A stretch of DNA of 44,067 nt from the NCBI GenBank assembly GCA_963976625.1, contig CAXBLA010000025.1:1-44067 (forward strand), given 5' to 3'. A program made the translations under genes and the position numbers. The notes under the pieces were generated by a model. That model was given only the letters and a program-made list of their open reading frames with translations. It made no database searches and had not been told where the DNA came from. The stretch comes from UBA1924 sp963976625. GTDB taxonomy: Bacteria; Planctomycetota; Phycisphaerae; Phycisphaerales; UBA1924. Below, piece by piece: positions 15,306 to 23,789 of the stretch. How positions within the stretch are numbered: position 1 is the first letter of the stretch; each line of letters starts with the position of its first letter.

Positions 15306-16216
15306 GATTCGGCTCCCGGATGTTGGTTGGTGAAGCTCGATTGGGCGTAGTAGGTGTAGGCATCTTCGAGGGTTGGGGGGGCGATGGTGATGGCGGCGGA
15401 CTCAACGGGGCAGCTTGTGGCCAGGGCTGGGTCGGCTTCGCGTCCGAGGATGAGGTGGTCGCAGGTGATGTGCTCGATGGATTGGGCGGTGAGCCATTGA
15501 GAGGCGGCTGTTGTGTCGGCATCGTTTGCGGTGTTGATTCGGATGATGCGACGCCCGAGGGAGGCTTTGAGGTCTGTTGGGGATTCGTCTTTGATGGATC
15601 GCCCTTGGCGGATCATGACAACGCGGTCGGCGTGCTCGGCTTCGTCGGTGATGTGGGTGGCGATGAGGACGGTCATGCCCAGCTGCTTGCGGGTGCGGTG
15701 GAGGGTCTGCCAGAAGATTCGGCGGGCGTCGATGTCGAGTCCGGGGGTTGGTTCGTCGAGGAGCAGTACCGTTGGGTGGGCGATCAGGGCGCGGGCGAGG
15801 TCCGCGCGTCTCGCGAGCCCGCCTGAGAGGTGGCGGACTTGGTCGTCGAGGCGGTCGGTGATGTGGAGCTCTTGGGCGATGGACTGTGTGCGGGTGTTGA
15901 TCTCGTCGCGGGTGAGGTTATGGAGGGCGCCGGAGACTTTGAGGTTCTCGCGGACGGTCAGGAGCTCGTCGAGGGCGGGGGTTTGGAAGACGATGCTGAG
16001 CCCGGTTCGGGAGGTGGGGGCGACCAAGGTGCCCGCGGTGGGGGCGATGGTCTGGGCGAGGACATTGAGGAGGGTGGACTTGCCCGAGCCGTTGGGACCC
16101 AGCAGGGCTATGAGCTGGTTGTTGGCGGCGAGGGAGAAGTCGTTGAGTGCGGTGCGTTCGTCGGATTTCTTGGACTGGTACACGACCGTGATGTTGTTGG
16201 TCTCTATGGCGTTCAT
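15302..16216 (-). CDS. ABC transporter ATP-binding protein
   Basis: A 304-residue ATPase subunit. Walker A is GPNGSGKST at residues 40-48, the signature is LSGGLARR at about 130, and Walker B is VLLLDEP at about 150, followed by the H-loop ATHITDEAEHAD. A C-terminal extension after about residue 215 (RIIRINTANDADT onward) resembles the extra domain of CcmA/NodI-type ATPases. The ATG overlaps the stop of ctaB and the stop overlaps the permease start, both as ATGA, which indicates translational coupling. The frame is open upstream through ctaB, but the motif-bearing protein starts here. Confidence 0.93.
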   Translation of the reverse strand: MNAIETNNITVVYQSKKSDERTALNDFSLAANNQLIALLGPNGSGKSTLLNVLAQTIAPTAGTLVAPTSRTGLSIVFQTPALDELLTVRENLKVSGALHNLTRDEINTRTQSIAQELHITDRLDDQVRHLSGGLARRADLARALIAHPTVLLLDEPTPGLDIDARRIFWQTLHRTRKQLGMTVLIATHITDEAEHADRVVMIRQGRSIKDESPTDLKASLGRRIIRINTANDADTTAASQWLTAQSIEHITCDHLILGREADPALATSCPVESAAITIAPPTLEDAYTYYAQSSFTNQHPGAES

Positions 16217-17229
16217 GCGATCAGGGTCCGGATGGAGGCTTCGGCGACGAAGACGATGAGGTAGATCGGGAGGTGGATGATGGACCCGAAGAAGACCTTG
16301 CGGGCGTTGAGGACCGTTCGGCTCAGGGCGAACTTGATGCTTAGGAAGACGAGCATGCCCCCGAGGATGATGGAGGCTGCGCCGGTGAACCAGCCGGCGA
16401 GGTCGGGGATGATCCAGAGGGGGGAGAGCCCGCAGGGGATGAGCATGATCGCGGTGACGATGATGGTGACGGCGGTGTGGTTGCCCTTGGGGTCGACGAT
16501 GGGGAGCATGCGGTAGCCGCCGGCTTGGTAGTCGTCTTTGCACATCCAGGCGATGGCGAAGAAGTGTGGGAGCTGCCAGACGAACATGAGGATGAAGAGC
16601 ATGAGCCCGATGGGCTCGGTGAGCAGATCGAAGCCGACGGTGGGGGCGTAGATGGTCGAGCCGATGGCCGTCGTACCGATCATGGTGGGCAGTGCGCCCG
16701 GGATGGCTCCGATGAGGGTATTGGTGATGGTGAGTGGTTTGAGGGGGGTGTAGATCAGGACATAGGAGACGGTGGTGACGATGGCGACGAGGGCGGGGAT
16801 GATGCCGCAGGCGAGCCAGAGGATGAGCGTGCCGATGATGGTGAGGATGATTCCGAAGGCGAGGACGAAGTTTGGGGAGAGTCGGTTGGAGGGGATGGGG
16901 CGGACCTTGGTCCGGTTCATCATGGCGTCGCGATCGGACTCGTACCACATGTTGAGGGCGTTGGCCCCGCCTGAGGCGAGGACGGTGCCGACGATGGTGC
17001 CGATGATGAGCTTGATCCAGAGTGCCAAGCCGACGAGGTCGTAGTGGAGCCCGGAGAGCAGGAGCCCGACGAGCGCGGTGATGGTGACGAGCTTGGTGAT
17101 GCCGGGCTTGGTGAGTTCTACGCAGGCGGTGAAGGTCGATTGCGGGATCGCATCGACCGAAGATTGGGTCGATGATGTGGGCGACTGGGCGGGGCTGGAT
17201 TCGGATTGAGGGTGTGCTGTCTGGGTCAC
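16213..17229 (-). CDS. ctaB: Protohaem IX farnesyltransferase (haem O synthase)
   Basis: A UbiA-family membrane enzyme that adds a farnesyl group to protohaem to make haem O for terminal oxidases. The 338-residue protein has an unusually long Ser/Thr/Gln-rich N-terminus (about 35 residues), then ELTKPGITKLV, the first polyprenyl-diphosphate motif NMWYESDRDAMMNRT (from residue 93), YTPLKPLT, and WQLPHFFAIAWMCKDDY with the second. Eight to nine hydrophobic spans are visible. The start codon is GTG. It opens a four-gene minus-strand operon with the ABC transporter pair and SCO. Confidence 0.94.
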   Translation of the reverse strand: MTQTAHPQSESSPAQSPTSSTQSSVDAIPQSTFTACVELTKPGITKLVTITALVGLLLSGLHYDLVGLALWIKLIIGTIVGTVLASGGANALNMWYESDRDAMMNRTKVRPIPSNRLSPNFVLAFGIILTIIGTLILWLACGIIPALVAIVTTVSYVLIYTPLKPLTITNTLIGAIPGALPTMIGTTAIGSTIYAPTVGFDLLTEPIGLMLFILMFVWQLPHFFAIAWMCKDDYQAGGYRMLPIVDPKGNHTAVTIIVTAIMLIPCGLSPLWIIPDLAGWFTGAASIILGGMLVFLSIKFALSRTVLNARKVFFGSIIHLPIYLIVFVAEASIRTLIA

Positions 17230-17279
17230 GGGGAATCATAGACCGGGAAGAGTGTTTCGTAGACGAAATGGGCGTGTGT

Positions 17280-18530
17280 TTAGGGGACGATGGTTTCGAT
17301 CCAGACGGGGAAGTGATCGGAGGGGAAGGCGGGGTTTTCTTCGTTGCTTTGATCATCGCCTGTACTGATGATTGGCTTGCGCCAGATGCCGGAGTTGGTG
17401 ATCTGGATGTCGCTCGAGGGGAGGACATAGTCGACGCGGAGCTTGAAGCGGGCGGTGTCGGTGGCGTCGAGGCCTTGTATGTCATTGATCTCGATGGATG
17501 AGCGTGGGAAGACATCGTCGGCGAGCTTGGTCGAGGTGAGGATCTGGGTGATCATGACGAGGTCGAGCGAGGAGCCGTCGGATGGGTCGGCGTTGAGATC
17601 CCCCATGATGACGAATGAGCTGGATTCGTCGAGCCCGCCGGTGTTGCCTTGGTCATCGGTGAGTGCGGGGTGGTTGTCGATGTATTTGCGGATGAGCATG
17701 ATCTCGTCGTGGTTGCGGCGTTTGTTGCGGGCTTCTGGTCCATCGAATGCGGGTGGAGTGGGGTGCGAGATCAGGGCGTGGAGGACGGTGCCGTTGGGGA
17801 GGAGGATGGGGACATCGGCGAAGTTCTTTGACGAGAGGCGCAGGTCGTTCCATTCTGCGTCGGTGTAGTAGTTGGAGCCGTCGGGGTTGGTGGGGGCGGT
17901 GTGCCCGGGGAGGTCCTTCCAGAGGAAGTTTTGGAAGGTACGGATTTGGTCGGTCTGGATGGTGAGCTTGGGGTTGACGAGCAGGGCCATGGCGTACTGA
18001 CCAGGGAAGGTGCCGAACCCGAAGGCGTCGTTGCCGTAGGCACGGCCTGCGGCGGTCTGGGTGGTCGAGGGGGTCGGATGGGTGGAGACGGTTTCGCCCG
18101 AGTGGTCGAGGTCGTGCCCGGAGTGGATTCCTGTGTTGGTGGCGGGGGTGTAGGTGTCGTAGGTGATGGGCTTGAGCCCGGGGGCTTGGGGGACGGAGAG
18201 GTAGAGTTCGACGAAGCGGTCCGCGTTGGATTGGGTGGCTTCGAGCGTGGCTTCTGGGGTGGAGTCTTCACGCACGGCCAGCTCGTTGAGCAGGAGGACA
18301 TTTGGACGCATGCGCTGGATGATCTGGGCGATCTGCTGGAGGCGTGCGTGGTCCGGGGTGTCGAGGTCGCCCGAGCGGACATCTTCGATGTTGAAGGTGG
18401 CGATGCGGAGGGCGACGGGCTGGGTTGATTCGGTTTGTACACCGGAAAACGCCGGGGGCGAAAAGAGGCAGAAGATGGCCAATAGGGCGAGCGTGGAGAT
18501 GGTTCTGGTGACTACTATGGTGTGTCTCAT
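17280..18530 (-). CDS. Secreted endonuclease/exonuclease/phosphatase-family protein
   Basis: A 416-residue protein of the DNase I-like metal-dependent phosphoesterase fold. A signal peptide lies at about residues 1-30 (ending PPAFSG), so it is exported. Catalytic motifs follow the family order: RIATFNIEDVR, VLLLNELAVRED, a secondary region with AMALLVNPK, VIMGDLNADP and finally PSDHFPVWIE. The substrate may be nucleic acid or a phosphoester; sequence alone does not decide. The frame runs further upstream through the antisense of the tRNA-Arg gene and gives a false N-terminus; ATG 18530 with its signal peptide is the credible start. It is divergent from that tRNA. Confidence 0.87.
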   Translation of the reverse strand: MRHTIVVTRTISTLALLAIFCLFSPPAFSGVQTESTQPVALRIATFNIEDVRSGDLDTPDHARLQQIAQIIQRMRPNVLLLNELAVREDSTPEATLEATQSNADRFVELYLSVPQAPGLKPITYDTYTPATNTGIHSGHDLDHSGETVSTHPTPSTTQTAAGRAYGNDAFGFGTFPGQYAMALLVNPKLTIQTDQIRTFQNFLWKDLPGHTAPTNPDGSNYYTDAEWNDLRLSSKNFADVPILLPNGTVLHALISHPTPPAFDGPEARNKRRNHDEIMLIRKYIDNHPALTDDQGNTGGLDESSSFVIMGDLNADPSDGSSLDLVMITQILTSTKLADDVFPRSSIEINDIQGLDATDTARFKLRVDYVLPSSDIQITNSGIWRKPIISTGDDQSNEENPAFPSDHFPVWIETIVP

Positions 18531-18583
18531 GGCGAGATTGAATACGGGCGGGCACGAGAAATCGAGCGTGGTCGTCTGGAATT

Positions 18584-18657
<74 letters not shown>

Positions 18658-18985
18658 TTGTATTGGCCTGTTTCCTCAATGGGCGCGGTCTTTTTTGTGG
18701 GATTGCTCATTGATCACTCAGTTGAATCAATCGTCGTGCTCAAGCCCCCAGCGAATGGCGTGTTGGTAGATTCGTGTACCTGTGCGGCCGGGCGCCGTTG
18801 CTCGCGCTTGCTCCGTAGAGGAGGCGTTCGAGGCACTGAGCGGGTGGGGTCTGGCTGTCAATGTGTCAGAGCTCGGGAAAAATATGGCTCGTCTCTGCCT
18901 GAAGTTCAGCTTTCGAACATCATGGTGACTACACGGGGGGACCGAATCTTGGTCGTCCATTGTTGCAGTTGATGGAGATTTCAAG
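18658..18985 (+). other. Intergenic leader of the HtrA-like gene, no gene seen
   Basis: This 328-base stretch separates tRNA-Arg from the HtrA-like protein gene. Open frames here have no recognisable protein and no ribosome site. The last 15 bases hold GGAG, the ribosome site for the ATG at 18986. I see no convincing promoter or terminator hairpin. Confidence 0.5.
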
Positions 18986-21076
18986 ATGAGCTTATTGTTT
19001 GTACAGTGTCTGTGTTTCGTTTTTGGGGCTTGGGGTACCGAGTCCTATGGTTCGGTGTCGGGTTCTCTATCGGGCTCGGATTGGGTCTCGGGGTTGGGTT
19101 TTCCAATGGGGCAGATCGCTGATGCGGTTGAAGAGCCTGGGCGTGTGACGATGCAGGAACTGCGATCGGTCGAAGCACAAACCAAGGAGGTCGTGGAGTC
19201 CATCCAATCGGCCACAGTGTCCATTACCTCGGGGTTCGGGCGTGGTACCGGGGTCATTATTCGTGAGGATGGGCTGGTTTTGACTGCTGCTCATGTTGCT
19301 GGTGGGGTGGATGATCAGCTTATGGTGACGATGGCAGATGGCACAGAGCTCTCTGCGCGCGTGCTCGGGTGTGATCATGAGCACGATATCGCGCTGGCGT
19401 TGATTCTCGATCAGGGCGAGTATCCGTATGCAGATCTTGCGGATACGGTGACGCCGGGGCAATGGTGCATCGCGTTGGGTCACCCGGGTGGGCGAACACC
19501 AGATCGTTCGGCGGTTTTGCGTGTGAGCAGGGTTTCAGACGACGAGCATACGATCGTGGGCAGGTCCGGGTTTTCGTCGACCGCGTCACTGATTAATGGT
19601 GATTCCGGGGGGCCGCTGTTTGATCTTGAGGGGCGCGTGATCGGTATCCATCAATCGGTCAATCCGTTTGATACGGAGCGAAGCTATCACGCTTCGGTTG
19701 AAACGGTTCATGAGCGCATGGCGGCGCTGCTTGCTCGCCAAGAGTTTGGCACTTCAATCTTTGATCGGCTTGGCGAGCCTATGGAAGAAGCGCCCGTTGA
19801 TACCCATCGCGATGAGGGTCAGTCCGGCGAGCTTCCATCCAAAGCTACTCAACGGGTGGTGCGGAATGTGCAGGATCTTTCCGAGCTTCCGGAGCATGTG
19901 CGTGAGATGATCGAATCGCGCGAGGGCGGGGGCTCGGACTCTCCAGCGACGGATTCCCCAACGATCGCGGATGCTGATTCATCGAGTGAAACACCGAAGA
20001 CGGAGTCGACCCAAGCAAGGCGTGTGCTGCGGTTCGAGCTTGATCCGAATGATCGTGGGCGGACCGAAGAGATTGTTCGCGAGCAGCTCCGGGAGATGGG
20101 GATCGATCGGAATGTTCGGATCAATGGGTTGGAAGAAACTTCGGCATCAGCGTCAAGAAAAGAGCTGCTCTTGGCCGTCGAATCTGCGACCGAACCATGG
20201 AATCAGAGCACTGCTCGTATTTTCTGCGATGGGGCTCGAGTTGCGATCGGAGCCGTGATCGATCGGGACGGGTACTTGGTCACCAAGGCGAGCGAACTCT
20301 CTGGATCAATCAGTGTTGAAATCAACGGCGACCAATATGAGGCTGTAATTACGGCGATTGATCAGCTCAATGATATTGCGATCATCAAAGTTTCGGCGGT
20401 TGATCTCGTGCCGATCGAGTGGGCGGATTTCCAGACGCCGCCGGTCGGGACCTTTGTCGCGGTGGCGGGGGCATCGGACGCGATTGGTTTCGGCGCGGTG
20501 AGTCACGCAGATATGGCGCAGAGGGGCGAGCCGAGTTATTCAAAGAGCGAACTGCTCGGGATTCAGATCGATCGAAATGGGCGTGTGGCCCAGGTGATGG
20601 AGGTTGCTCTTGGGGGGCCGGCTGCTTTGGCAGGTGTTGAGTCGGGTGATCTTATTCTTACGGTGAACGGGGAGCCGGTGAGTAATCGTGCATCGTTCGA
20701 GCTGGGTCTGCGCCAGAGCACCAAGGGGAGTGCTGTGATGCTTTCTTGTCTGTCTGAGGATGGGGAAGTGGGTCATTATTCATTGGTTTTGGACGATGGG
20801 CATCTGCGTGCAGATGAAGCGGGGCTGCAGGCAAGGGAAACCCTGCGTGTGGTCTCGCAAATTTCTGGACAGGTCAGCGATCGATCCGGTGATTTTCCGC
20901 TTGTGTTCTTGCATGATTCGGCGATCCGAGCGATCGATTGTGGTGGGGTGCTTACTGATCTCGACGGGCGGGTCATCGGGCTCAATATCGCTCGTTTGGA
21001 CAGGACATCGACGGTGGCAATCCCCGGGCGGCATGCTGCTCAAGTGATCGACAGGATGCTTGAAGAATCGCGATGA
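18986..21076 (+). CDS. HtrA-like protein: trypsin domain plus PDZ-split pseudo-protease domain
   Basis: A 696-residue exported protein with a short N-terminal hydrophobic signal. The first trypsin-like domain (about 85-250) has an intact triad: His103 in LTAAHVAG, Asp134 in HEHDIALA and Ser207 in NGDSGGPL. After an acidic linker, a second, degenerate trypsin domain begins at about 405 (DRDGYLVTKASELSG: the His region is lost; NDIAIIKV keeps Asp463). A PDZ domain (about 525-600: GPAALAGVESGDLILTVNG) is set inside this second domain, whose C-terminal half resumes with FLHDSAIRAIDCGGVL and GRVIGLNIAR. The DCGG motif there puts Cys652 where Ser would be. The likely role is periplasmic protein quality control with a binding-only second lobe. 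Confidence 0.85.
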   Translation: MSLLFVQCLCFVFGAWGTESYGSVSGSLSGSDWVSGLGFPMGQIADAVEEPGRVTMQELRSVEAQTKEVVESIQSATVSITSGFGRGTGVIIREDGLVLTAAHVAGGVDDQLMVTMADGTELSARVLGCDHEHDIALALILDQGEYPYADLADTVTPGQWCIALGHPGGRTPDRSAVLRVSRVSDDEHTIVGRSGFSSTASLINGDSGGPLFDLEGRVIGIHQSVNPFDTERSYHASVETVHERMAALLARQEFGTSIFDRLGEPMEEAPVDTHRDEGQSGELPSKATQRVVRNVQDLSELPEHVREMIESREGGGSDSPATDSPTIADADSSSETPKTESTQARRVLRFELDPNDRGRTEEIVREQLREMGIDRNVRINGLEETSASASRKELLLAVESATEPWNQSTARIFCDGARVAIGAVIDRDGYLVTKASELSGSISVEINGDQYEAVITAIDQLNDIAIIKVSAVDLVPIEWADFQTPPVGTFVAVAGASDAIGFGAVSHADMAQRGEPSYSKSELLGIQIDRNGRVAQVMEVALGGPAALAGVESGDLILTVNGEPVSNRASFELGLRQSTKGSAVMLSCLSEDGEVGHYSLVLDDGHLRADEAGLQARETLRVVSQISGQVSDRSGDFPLVFLHDSAIRAIDCGGVLTDLDGRVIGLNIARLDRTSTVAIPGRHAAQVIDRMLEESR

Positions 21077-21180
21077 GGTGCTTGCTTAGGTGAGATCTGG
21101 TGGTTTGACCTTCTGAAAGGACCAGTCCGCCTGGATCGCAGCCGCTGATGGCTGATCGTTCTTTGTCAACACAGCTCAGG

Positions 21181-21226
21181 CCCGGTACCTTGCCCTGTTG
21201 GATGTGGGCGGTGTACCGGGTTTATT
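21181..21226 (+). terminator. Terminator after the HtrA-like gene
   Basis: CCCGGTAC and GTACCGGG form an 8-bp outer stem enclosing an inner GCCC/GGGC stem, followed by TTTATT. It lies within the gap 21077-21446, which otherwise contains no gene, only the converging tRNA terminator near 21400. Confidence 0.6.
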
Positions 21227-21396
21227 GTTGTGGTCAGCGAGGGGTCGGTTAGGCTGGTGAGGGATGGGGACCTGTTATGGCTGCATAGGGCTTTACACAG
21301 GGGTGCTGACTGGGTATTGCCAATGGTGGGAAGGGTTCCGTTTGGAATGTGAGGGGCTTGGCGGGGCCTTGGTACTTTTGAGATGGGTGTAGGTGC

Positions 21397-21429
21397 AAAA
21401 ACAACAAAACCCCGTCAGAAACGGGGTTT
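21397..21429 (-). terminator. Terminator of tRNA-Arg(ACG)
   Basis: AAACCCCGT and ACGGGGTTT form a 9-bp stem with a five-base loop. On the minus strand it is followed by TTGTTGTTTTT, just downstream of the tRNA on that strand. Confidence 0.85.
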
Positions 21430-21446
21430 GTGTAGAGTATTTGAAG

Positions 21447-21520
21447 CACGCGCGGAAGGATTCGAACCCTCAACCTCCTGATCCGTAGTCAGGTGCTCTA
21501 TCCAGTTGAGCTACGCACGC
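21447..21520 (-). tRNA. tRNA-Arg (anticodon ACG)
   Basis: A complete cloverleaf on the minus strand. The acceptor is GCGTGCG with CGCGCGT (first pair G-U), the D-arm is GCTCAACTGGATAGAGC, the anticodon stem CCTGA/TCAGG has loop CTACGGA with anticodon ACG, and the T-arm is GAGGG TTCGAAT CCTTC with one G-U. The discriminator base is G and CCA is not encoded. A34 would be deaminated to inosine to read CGU, CGC and CGA. Confidence 0.96.
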
Positions 21521-21548
21521 AAGGTTTGCTGACTTCTCAGCGAGGGGT

Positions 21549-21577
21549 AGGATAAGCTGGGTTGGGGCAAATGGCAA
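21549..21577 (-). promoter_or_regulatory. Probable promoter of tRNA-Arg(ACG)
   Basis: On the minus strand TTGCCA and TATCCT are spaced by 17 bases; the -10 ends 28 bases before the mature tRNA 5' end. Confidence 0.5.
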
Positions 21578-21609
21578 GTTCATCTGGTCGAAGAGGTTGA
21601 TTTCTTGGG

Positions 21610-21651
21610 TTTGGAGGCAACAATATCCTCCCAAAGGGTGAGATCGCCCTT
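21610..21651 (+). promoter_or_regulatory. Structured leader of rpsT (two overlapping hairpins)
   Basis: TTTGGAGG pairs with CCTCCCAAA (one bulge, 9-base loop), and AAGGGTG pairs with CGCCCTT (one G-U pair, AGAT loop). The two hairpins share AA at 21634-21635, so they may compete. The second one ends 12 bases before the ribosome site of the S20 gene. This may be an autoregulatory leader; that is inference. Confidence 0.45.
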
Positions 21652-21679
21652 GGACCGATTTTAGAGGAAAATGAAACAT

Positions 21680-21949
21680 ATGGCTCACTCGAACACTGCT
21701 AAAAAACGCATCCGTCAGAACATCACCGCTCGCGCTCGCAACCGCTGGCGTCTGAAGAACCTGCGTGTGGCCCTCAAGGGCTTTGAAGATGCGCTCGCGA
21801 CTGGCACCAACGAGGAAGCCACCGCGGCGTTCCGCAATGTTTCAGCGATTGTTGATCGCACGGCTCAGGTGGGCGTGATCCACAGCAACCAGGCTTCACG
21901 GCGCAAGAGCCGCATGAATGCTCGGCTCAAGGCGAAAGTCCAGGGCTGA
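21680..21949 (+). CDS. rpsT: 30S ribosomal protein S20
   Basis: An 89-residue small-subunit protein that binds 16S rRNA. The sequence MAHSNTAKKRIRQNITARAR and the late block IHSNQASRRKSRMNARLK are typical of S20. The start at 21680 gives the family N-terminus; an ATG three codons earlier (21671) is also in frame but sits only two bases after the GAGGA ribosome site. A terminator follows 76 bases downstream of the stop. The leader has two overlapping hairpins. Confidence 0.95.
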   Translation: MAHSNTAKKRIRQNITARARNRWRLKNLRVALKGFEDALATGTNEEATAAFRNVSAIVDRTAQVGVIHSNQASRRKSRMNARLKAKVQG

Positions 21950-22025
21950 TGATTGGCTCGCGTCGGTCGGCTGCGGAATGTTTCGCCGCGGCGGGCTTGG
22001 TGCTGAGTGCCTAGAAGAATGATTG

Positions 22026-22052
22026 GCTCGACCGATACAGGTCGAGCTTTTT
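22026..22052 (+). terminator. Terminator of rpsT
   Basis: GCTCGACC and GGTCGAGC form an 8-bp stem with loop GATACA, followed by TTTTT. Confidence 0.87.
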
Positions 22053-22141
22053 CAATTGCCGGACTATCGTAAGTGTTCGCTGCGGCCGCGTGATCTTTGA
22101 TCGGGGGCGAGTTGCGAGGATAGGCATGAGTTGTGGGGACC

Positions 22142-22981
22142 ATGAAGCGACGATCAAGCGGACAACCCGAGATGCTGCCCAATCAGATCTCGGGCAGGAT
22201 GCCGCGGGGGCAGCAGGAGTACTTCGGGCTCTCTTCGCAGCCGTTGCATATTTTGATTTTTTTGCTCCCGATTATTCTTGCGTATGAGATTGGTTCGATG
22301 GGCTTGCTCGACGGCGAGGGCGGTCGGCTGGTGGCGCAGAAGATGTTGGTGCAGTTCTTTGATCTCTTTGGGGTGCTTGGTTTGCACCTGCCGGCGTTGG
22401 CGTTGGTGATCACGCTTGGGGTGCAGCATTTTTTGAGCCGGGCGTCTTGGCGTGTGGTGCCGATGGTGCCGTTGGCGATGATTGTGGAGTCTGCGTTTTT
22501 GACGGGGCCGTTGATTATTCTGTGGTTGATCGTGTCGCCTCAGGGCGGTGGGTTTGTGCAGGATGGGTTGATGCAAACGGGCGTGATGCAGGCGGCTGTG
22601 ATGCAGGGTGCGGAGGCGGCGAAGGGTGGCGTGGCCCAGGGCGTGCTGATGTCGTTGGGCGCGGGGTTGTATGAAGAGATGCTCTTCCGGCTGGTGATGA
22701 TCACGATCTTGCACTTTATGGTGACGGATGTGATGGGGTTTAAGGACAAGACGGGCAAGGTCTTCGCGGTGGTGTGCTCGGCGGTCGCGTTCGCGTGGTT
22801 CCATAATGCGATCCATACGACGACGGGGCTCGATATCCGCCTGGCGTTGTTTCTCACGCTTGCGGGGGTGTACTTCGGGGTGTTGTTCTTGGCGCGGGGG
22901 CTGGGGATCGCGGTGGGGGTGCATTTGCTGTACGATTTGTTGGCGATTGTGATTATCCCGGGGATTCAGGGCGAGTCGTGA
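22142..22981 (+). CDS. CPBP-family intramembrane metalloprotease
   Basis: A 279-residue polytopic protein of the CAAX-protease/bacteriocin-immunity (Abi) family. The active-site motifs are present: Glu178-Glu179 and Arg183 in YEEMLFR, FAWFHNAIH with His221, and HLLYD with His261. About seven hydrophobic spans are visible. Between the third and fourth spans, residues about 140-156 form a Met/Gln-rich repeat (GLMQTGVMQAAVMQG). The start is ATG 22142 or GTG 22133; neither has a strong ribosome site. Substrates of planctomycete members are not known. It stands alone on its strand, after rpsT. Confidence 0.88.
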   Translation: MKRRSSGQPEMLPNQISGRMPRGQQEYFGLSSQPLHILIFLLPIILAYEIGSMGLLDGEGGRLVAQKMLVQFFDLFGVLGLHLPALALVITLGVQHFLSRASWRVVPMVPLAMIVESAFLTGPLIILWLIVSPQGGGFVQDGLMQTGVMQAAVMQGAEAAKGGVAQGVLMSLGAGLYEEMLFRLVMITILHFMVTDVMGFKDKTGKVFAVVCSAVAFAWFHNAIHTTTGLDIRLALFLTLAGVYFGVLFLARGLGIAVGVHLLYDLLAIVIIPGIQGES

Positions 22982-23160
22982 GAGGCCGTGAGTGTATCCG
23001 GGGACAATAATTGCCCGGCGGGGCGGGATATTGGGGCGAGATTGTTTTTTCGGTGCTCGCGAACGATAAATTCTGATACATTTTGGGTGTTGCGGTTCTC
23101 GGCGATTCTCGCTGGAGGACGATGTGTGCATGCTGGTCTCTGCGTTCGTGGGGGTGCCTG

Positions 23161-23478
23161 ATGTCTGATAGACGGTTCGATTTGGATTTTGCGCTCGATG
23201 GCTTGTACGCCTGCGGCTGGTGGCCCGGGGGTGGCGATGGGTGCGATCGCGCTGAGGATGGGCGGTGGTATCCGTCGGAAGCGATGGTGCTGCAGTCGTT
23301 TGCGGCCGAGTCGATCGGTGTGCGGGTGCGGGAGTCCTTGGTATCGGACGCGGCTGAGGTGGTCTGGGACTCGCGGGCGGGCGGGCATCAGGTGACGCAC
23401 GGGCGATCACGGGACGAGGCGTTAATCTTGGCGTTTACGAGTCTGCAGCATGATCTGCATGGCGTGAGTTCGCGCTGA
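23161..23478 (+). CDS. Small protein of unknown function
   Basis: A 105-residue protein starting MSDRRFDLDFALDGLYACGW. It has no signal peptide or membrane span, and only two Cys. Aromatic and Gly-rich segments at the N-terminus (CGWWPGGGDG) are followed by a mixed alpha/beta stretch ending DEALILAFTSLQHDL. I do not recognise a family. The start is chosen because GGGGG lies about eight bases upstream; the frame is open to 23083. Codon use matches neighbouring genes, so it is probably real. Confidence 0.55.
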   Translation: MSDRRFDLDFALDGLYACGWWPGGGDGCDRAEDGRWYPSEAMVLQSFAAESIGVRVRESLVSDAAEVVWDSRAGGHQVTHGRSRDEALILAFTSLQHDLHGVSSR

Positions 23479-23588
23479 AACAGGTTTATCTTGCGATGAT
23501 GCCGGATGGCTGGCGATGCTTCTTTTTGTGAGCGCTGTCTGAGCGATGATTTTCATTGGAAATCATGGGCCTGAGGGATCGTGCGGGC

Positions 23589-23616
23589 TTGACGATTCGG
23601 ATTCTGGGCGTACTAT
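23589..23616 (+). promoter_or_regulatory. Promoter of tRNA-Glu
   Basis: TTGACG and TACTAT are spaced by 16 bases. The mature tRNA begins 20 bases after the -10. Confidence 0.65.
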
Positions 23617-23635
23617 TGCCCCTGACAACGTCCTT

Positions 23636-23710
23636 GGCCCCATCGTCTAGCCAGGTCCAGGACACCAGGTTTTCATCCTGGTAACGCGGGTTCAAATCCC
23701 GCTGGGGTCA
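23636..23710 (+). tRNA. tRNA-Glu (anticodon UUC)
   Basis: A complete cloverleaf with acceptor GGCCCCA and TGGGGTC, the typical Glu stretch TCGTCTAG and CCAGGACAC, anticodon stem CCAGG/CCTGG with loop TTTTCAT (anticodon TTC), and T-arm GCGGG TTCAAAT CCCGC. The discriminator base is A and CCA is not encoded. Confidence 0.96.
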
Positions 23711-23713
23711 CTT

Positions 23714-23748
23714 GCCGGAGGTTCTGAGAAGAACCTTCGGCTTTTTTT
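23714..23748 (+). terminator. Terminator of tRNA-Glu
   Basis: GCCGGAGGTTCT and AGAACCTTCGGC form a 12-bp stem with one G-U pair and a GAGA loop, followed by a run of seven to eight T. Confidence 0.92.
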
Positions 23749-23789
23749 TATGCGCTGCTATCTATTCACGGCTTTTTGCTGGGTGAGTA

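Noticed and set aside
22154..23410. Open frame of 418 codons antisense to the CPBP protease
   Set aside because: Basic low-complexity translation with no motif; the plus strand has EEMLFR and the other CPBP motifs.
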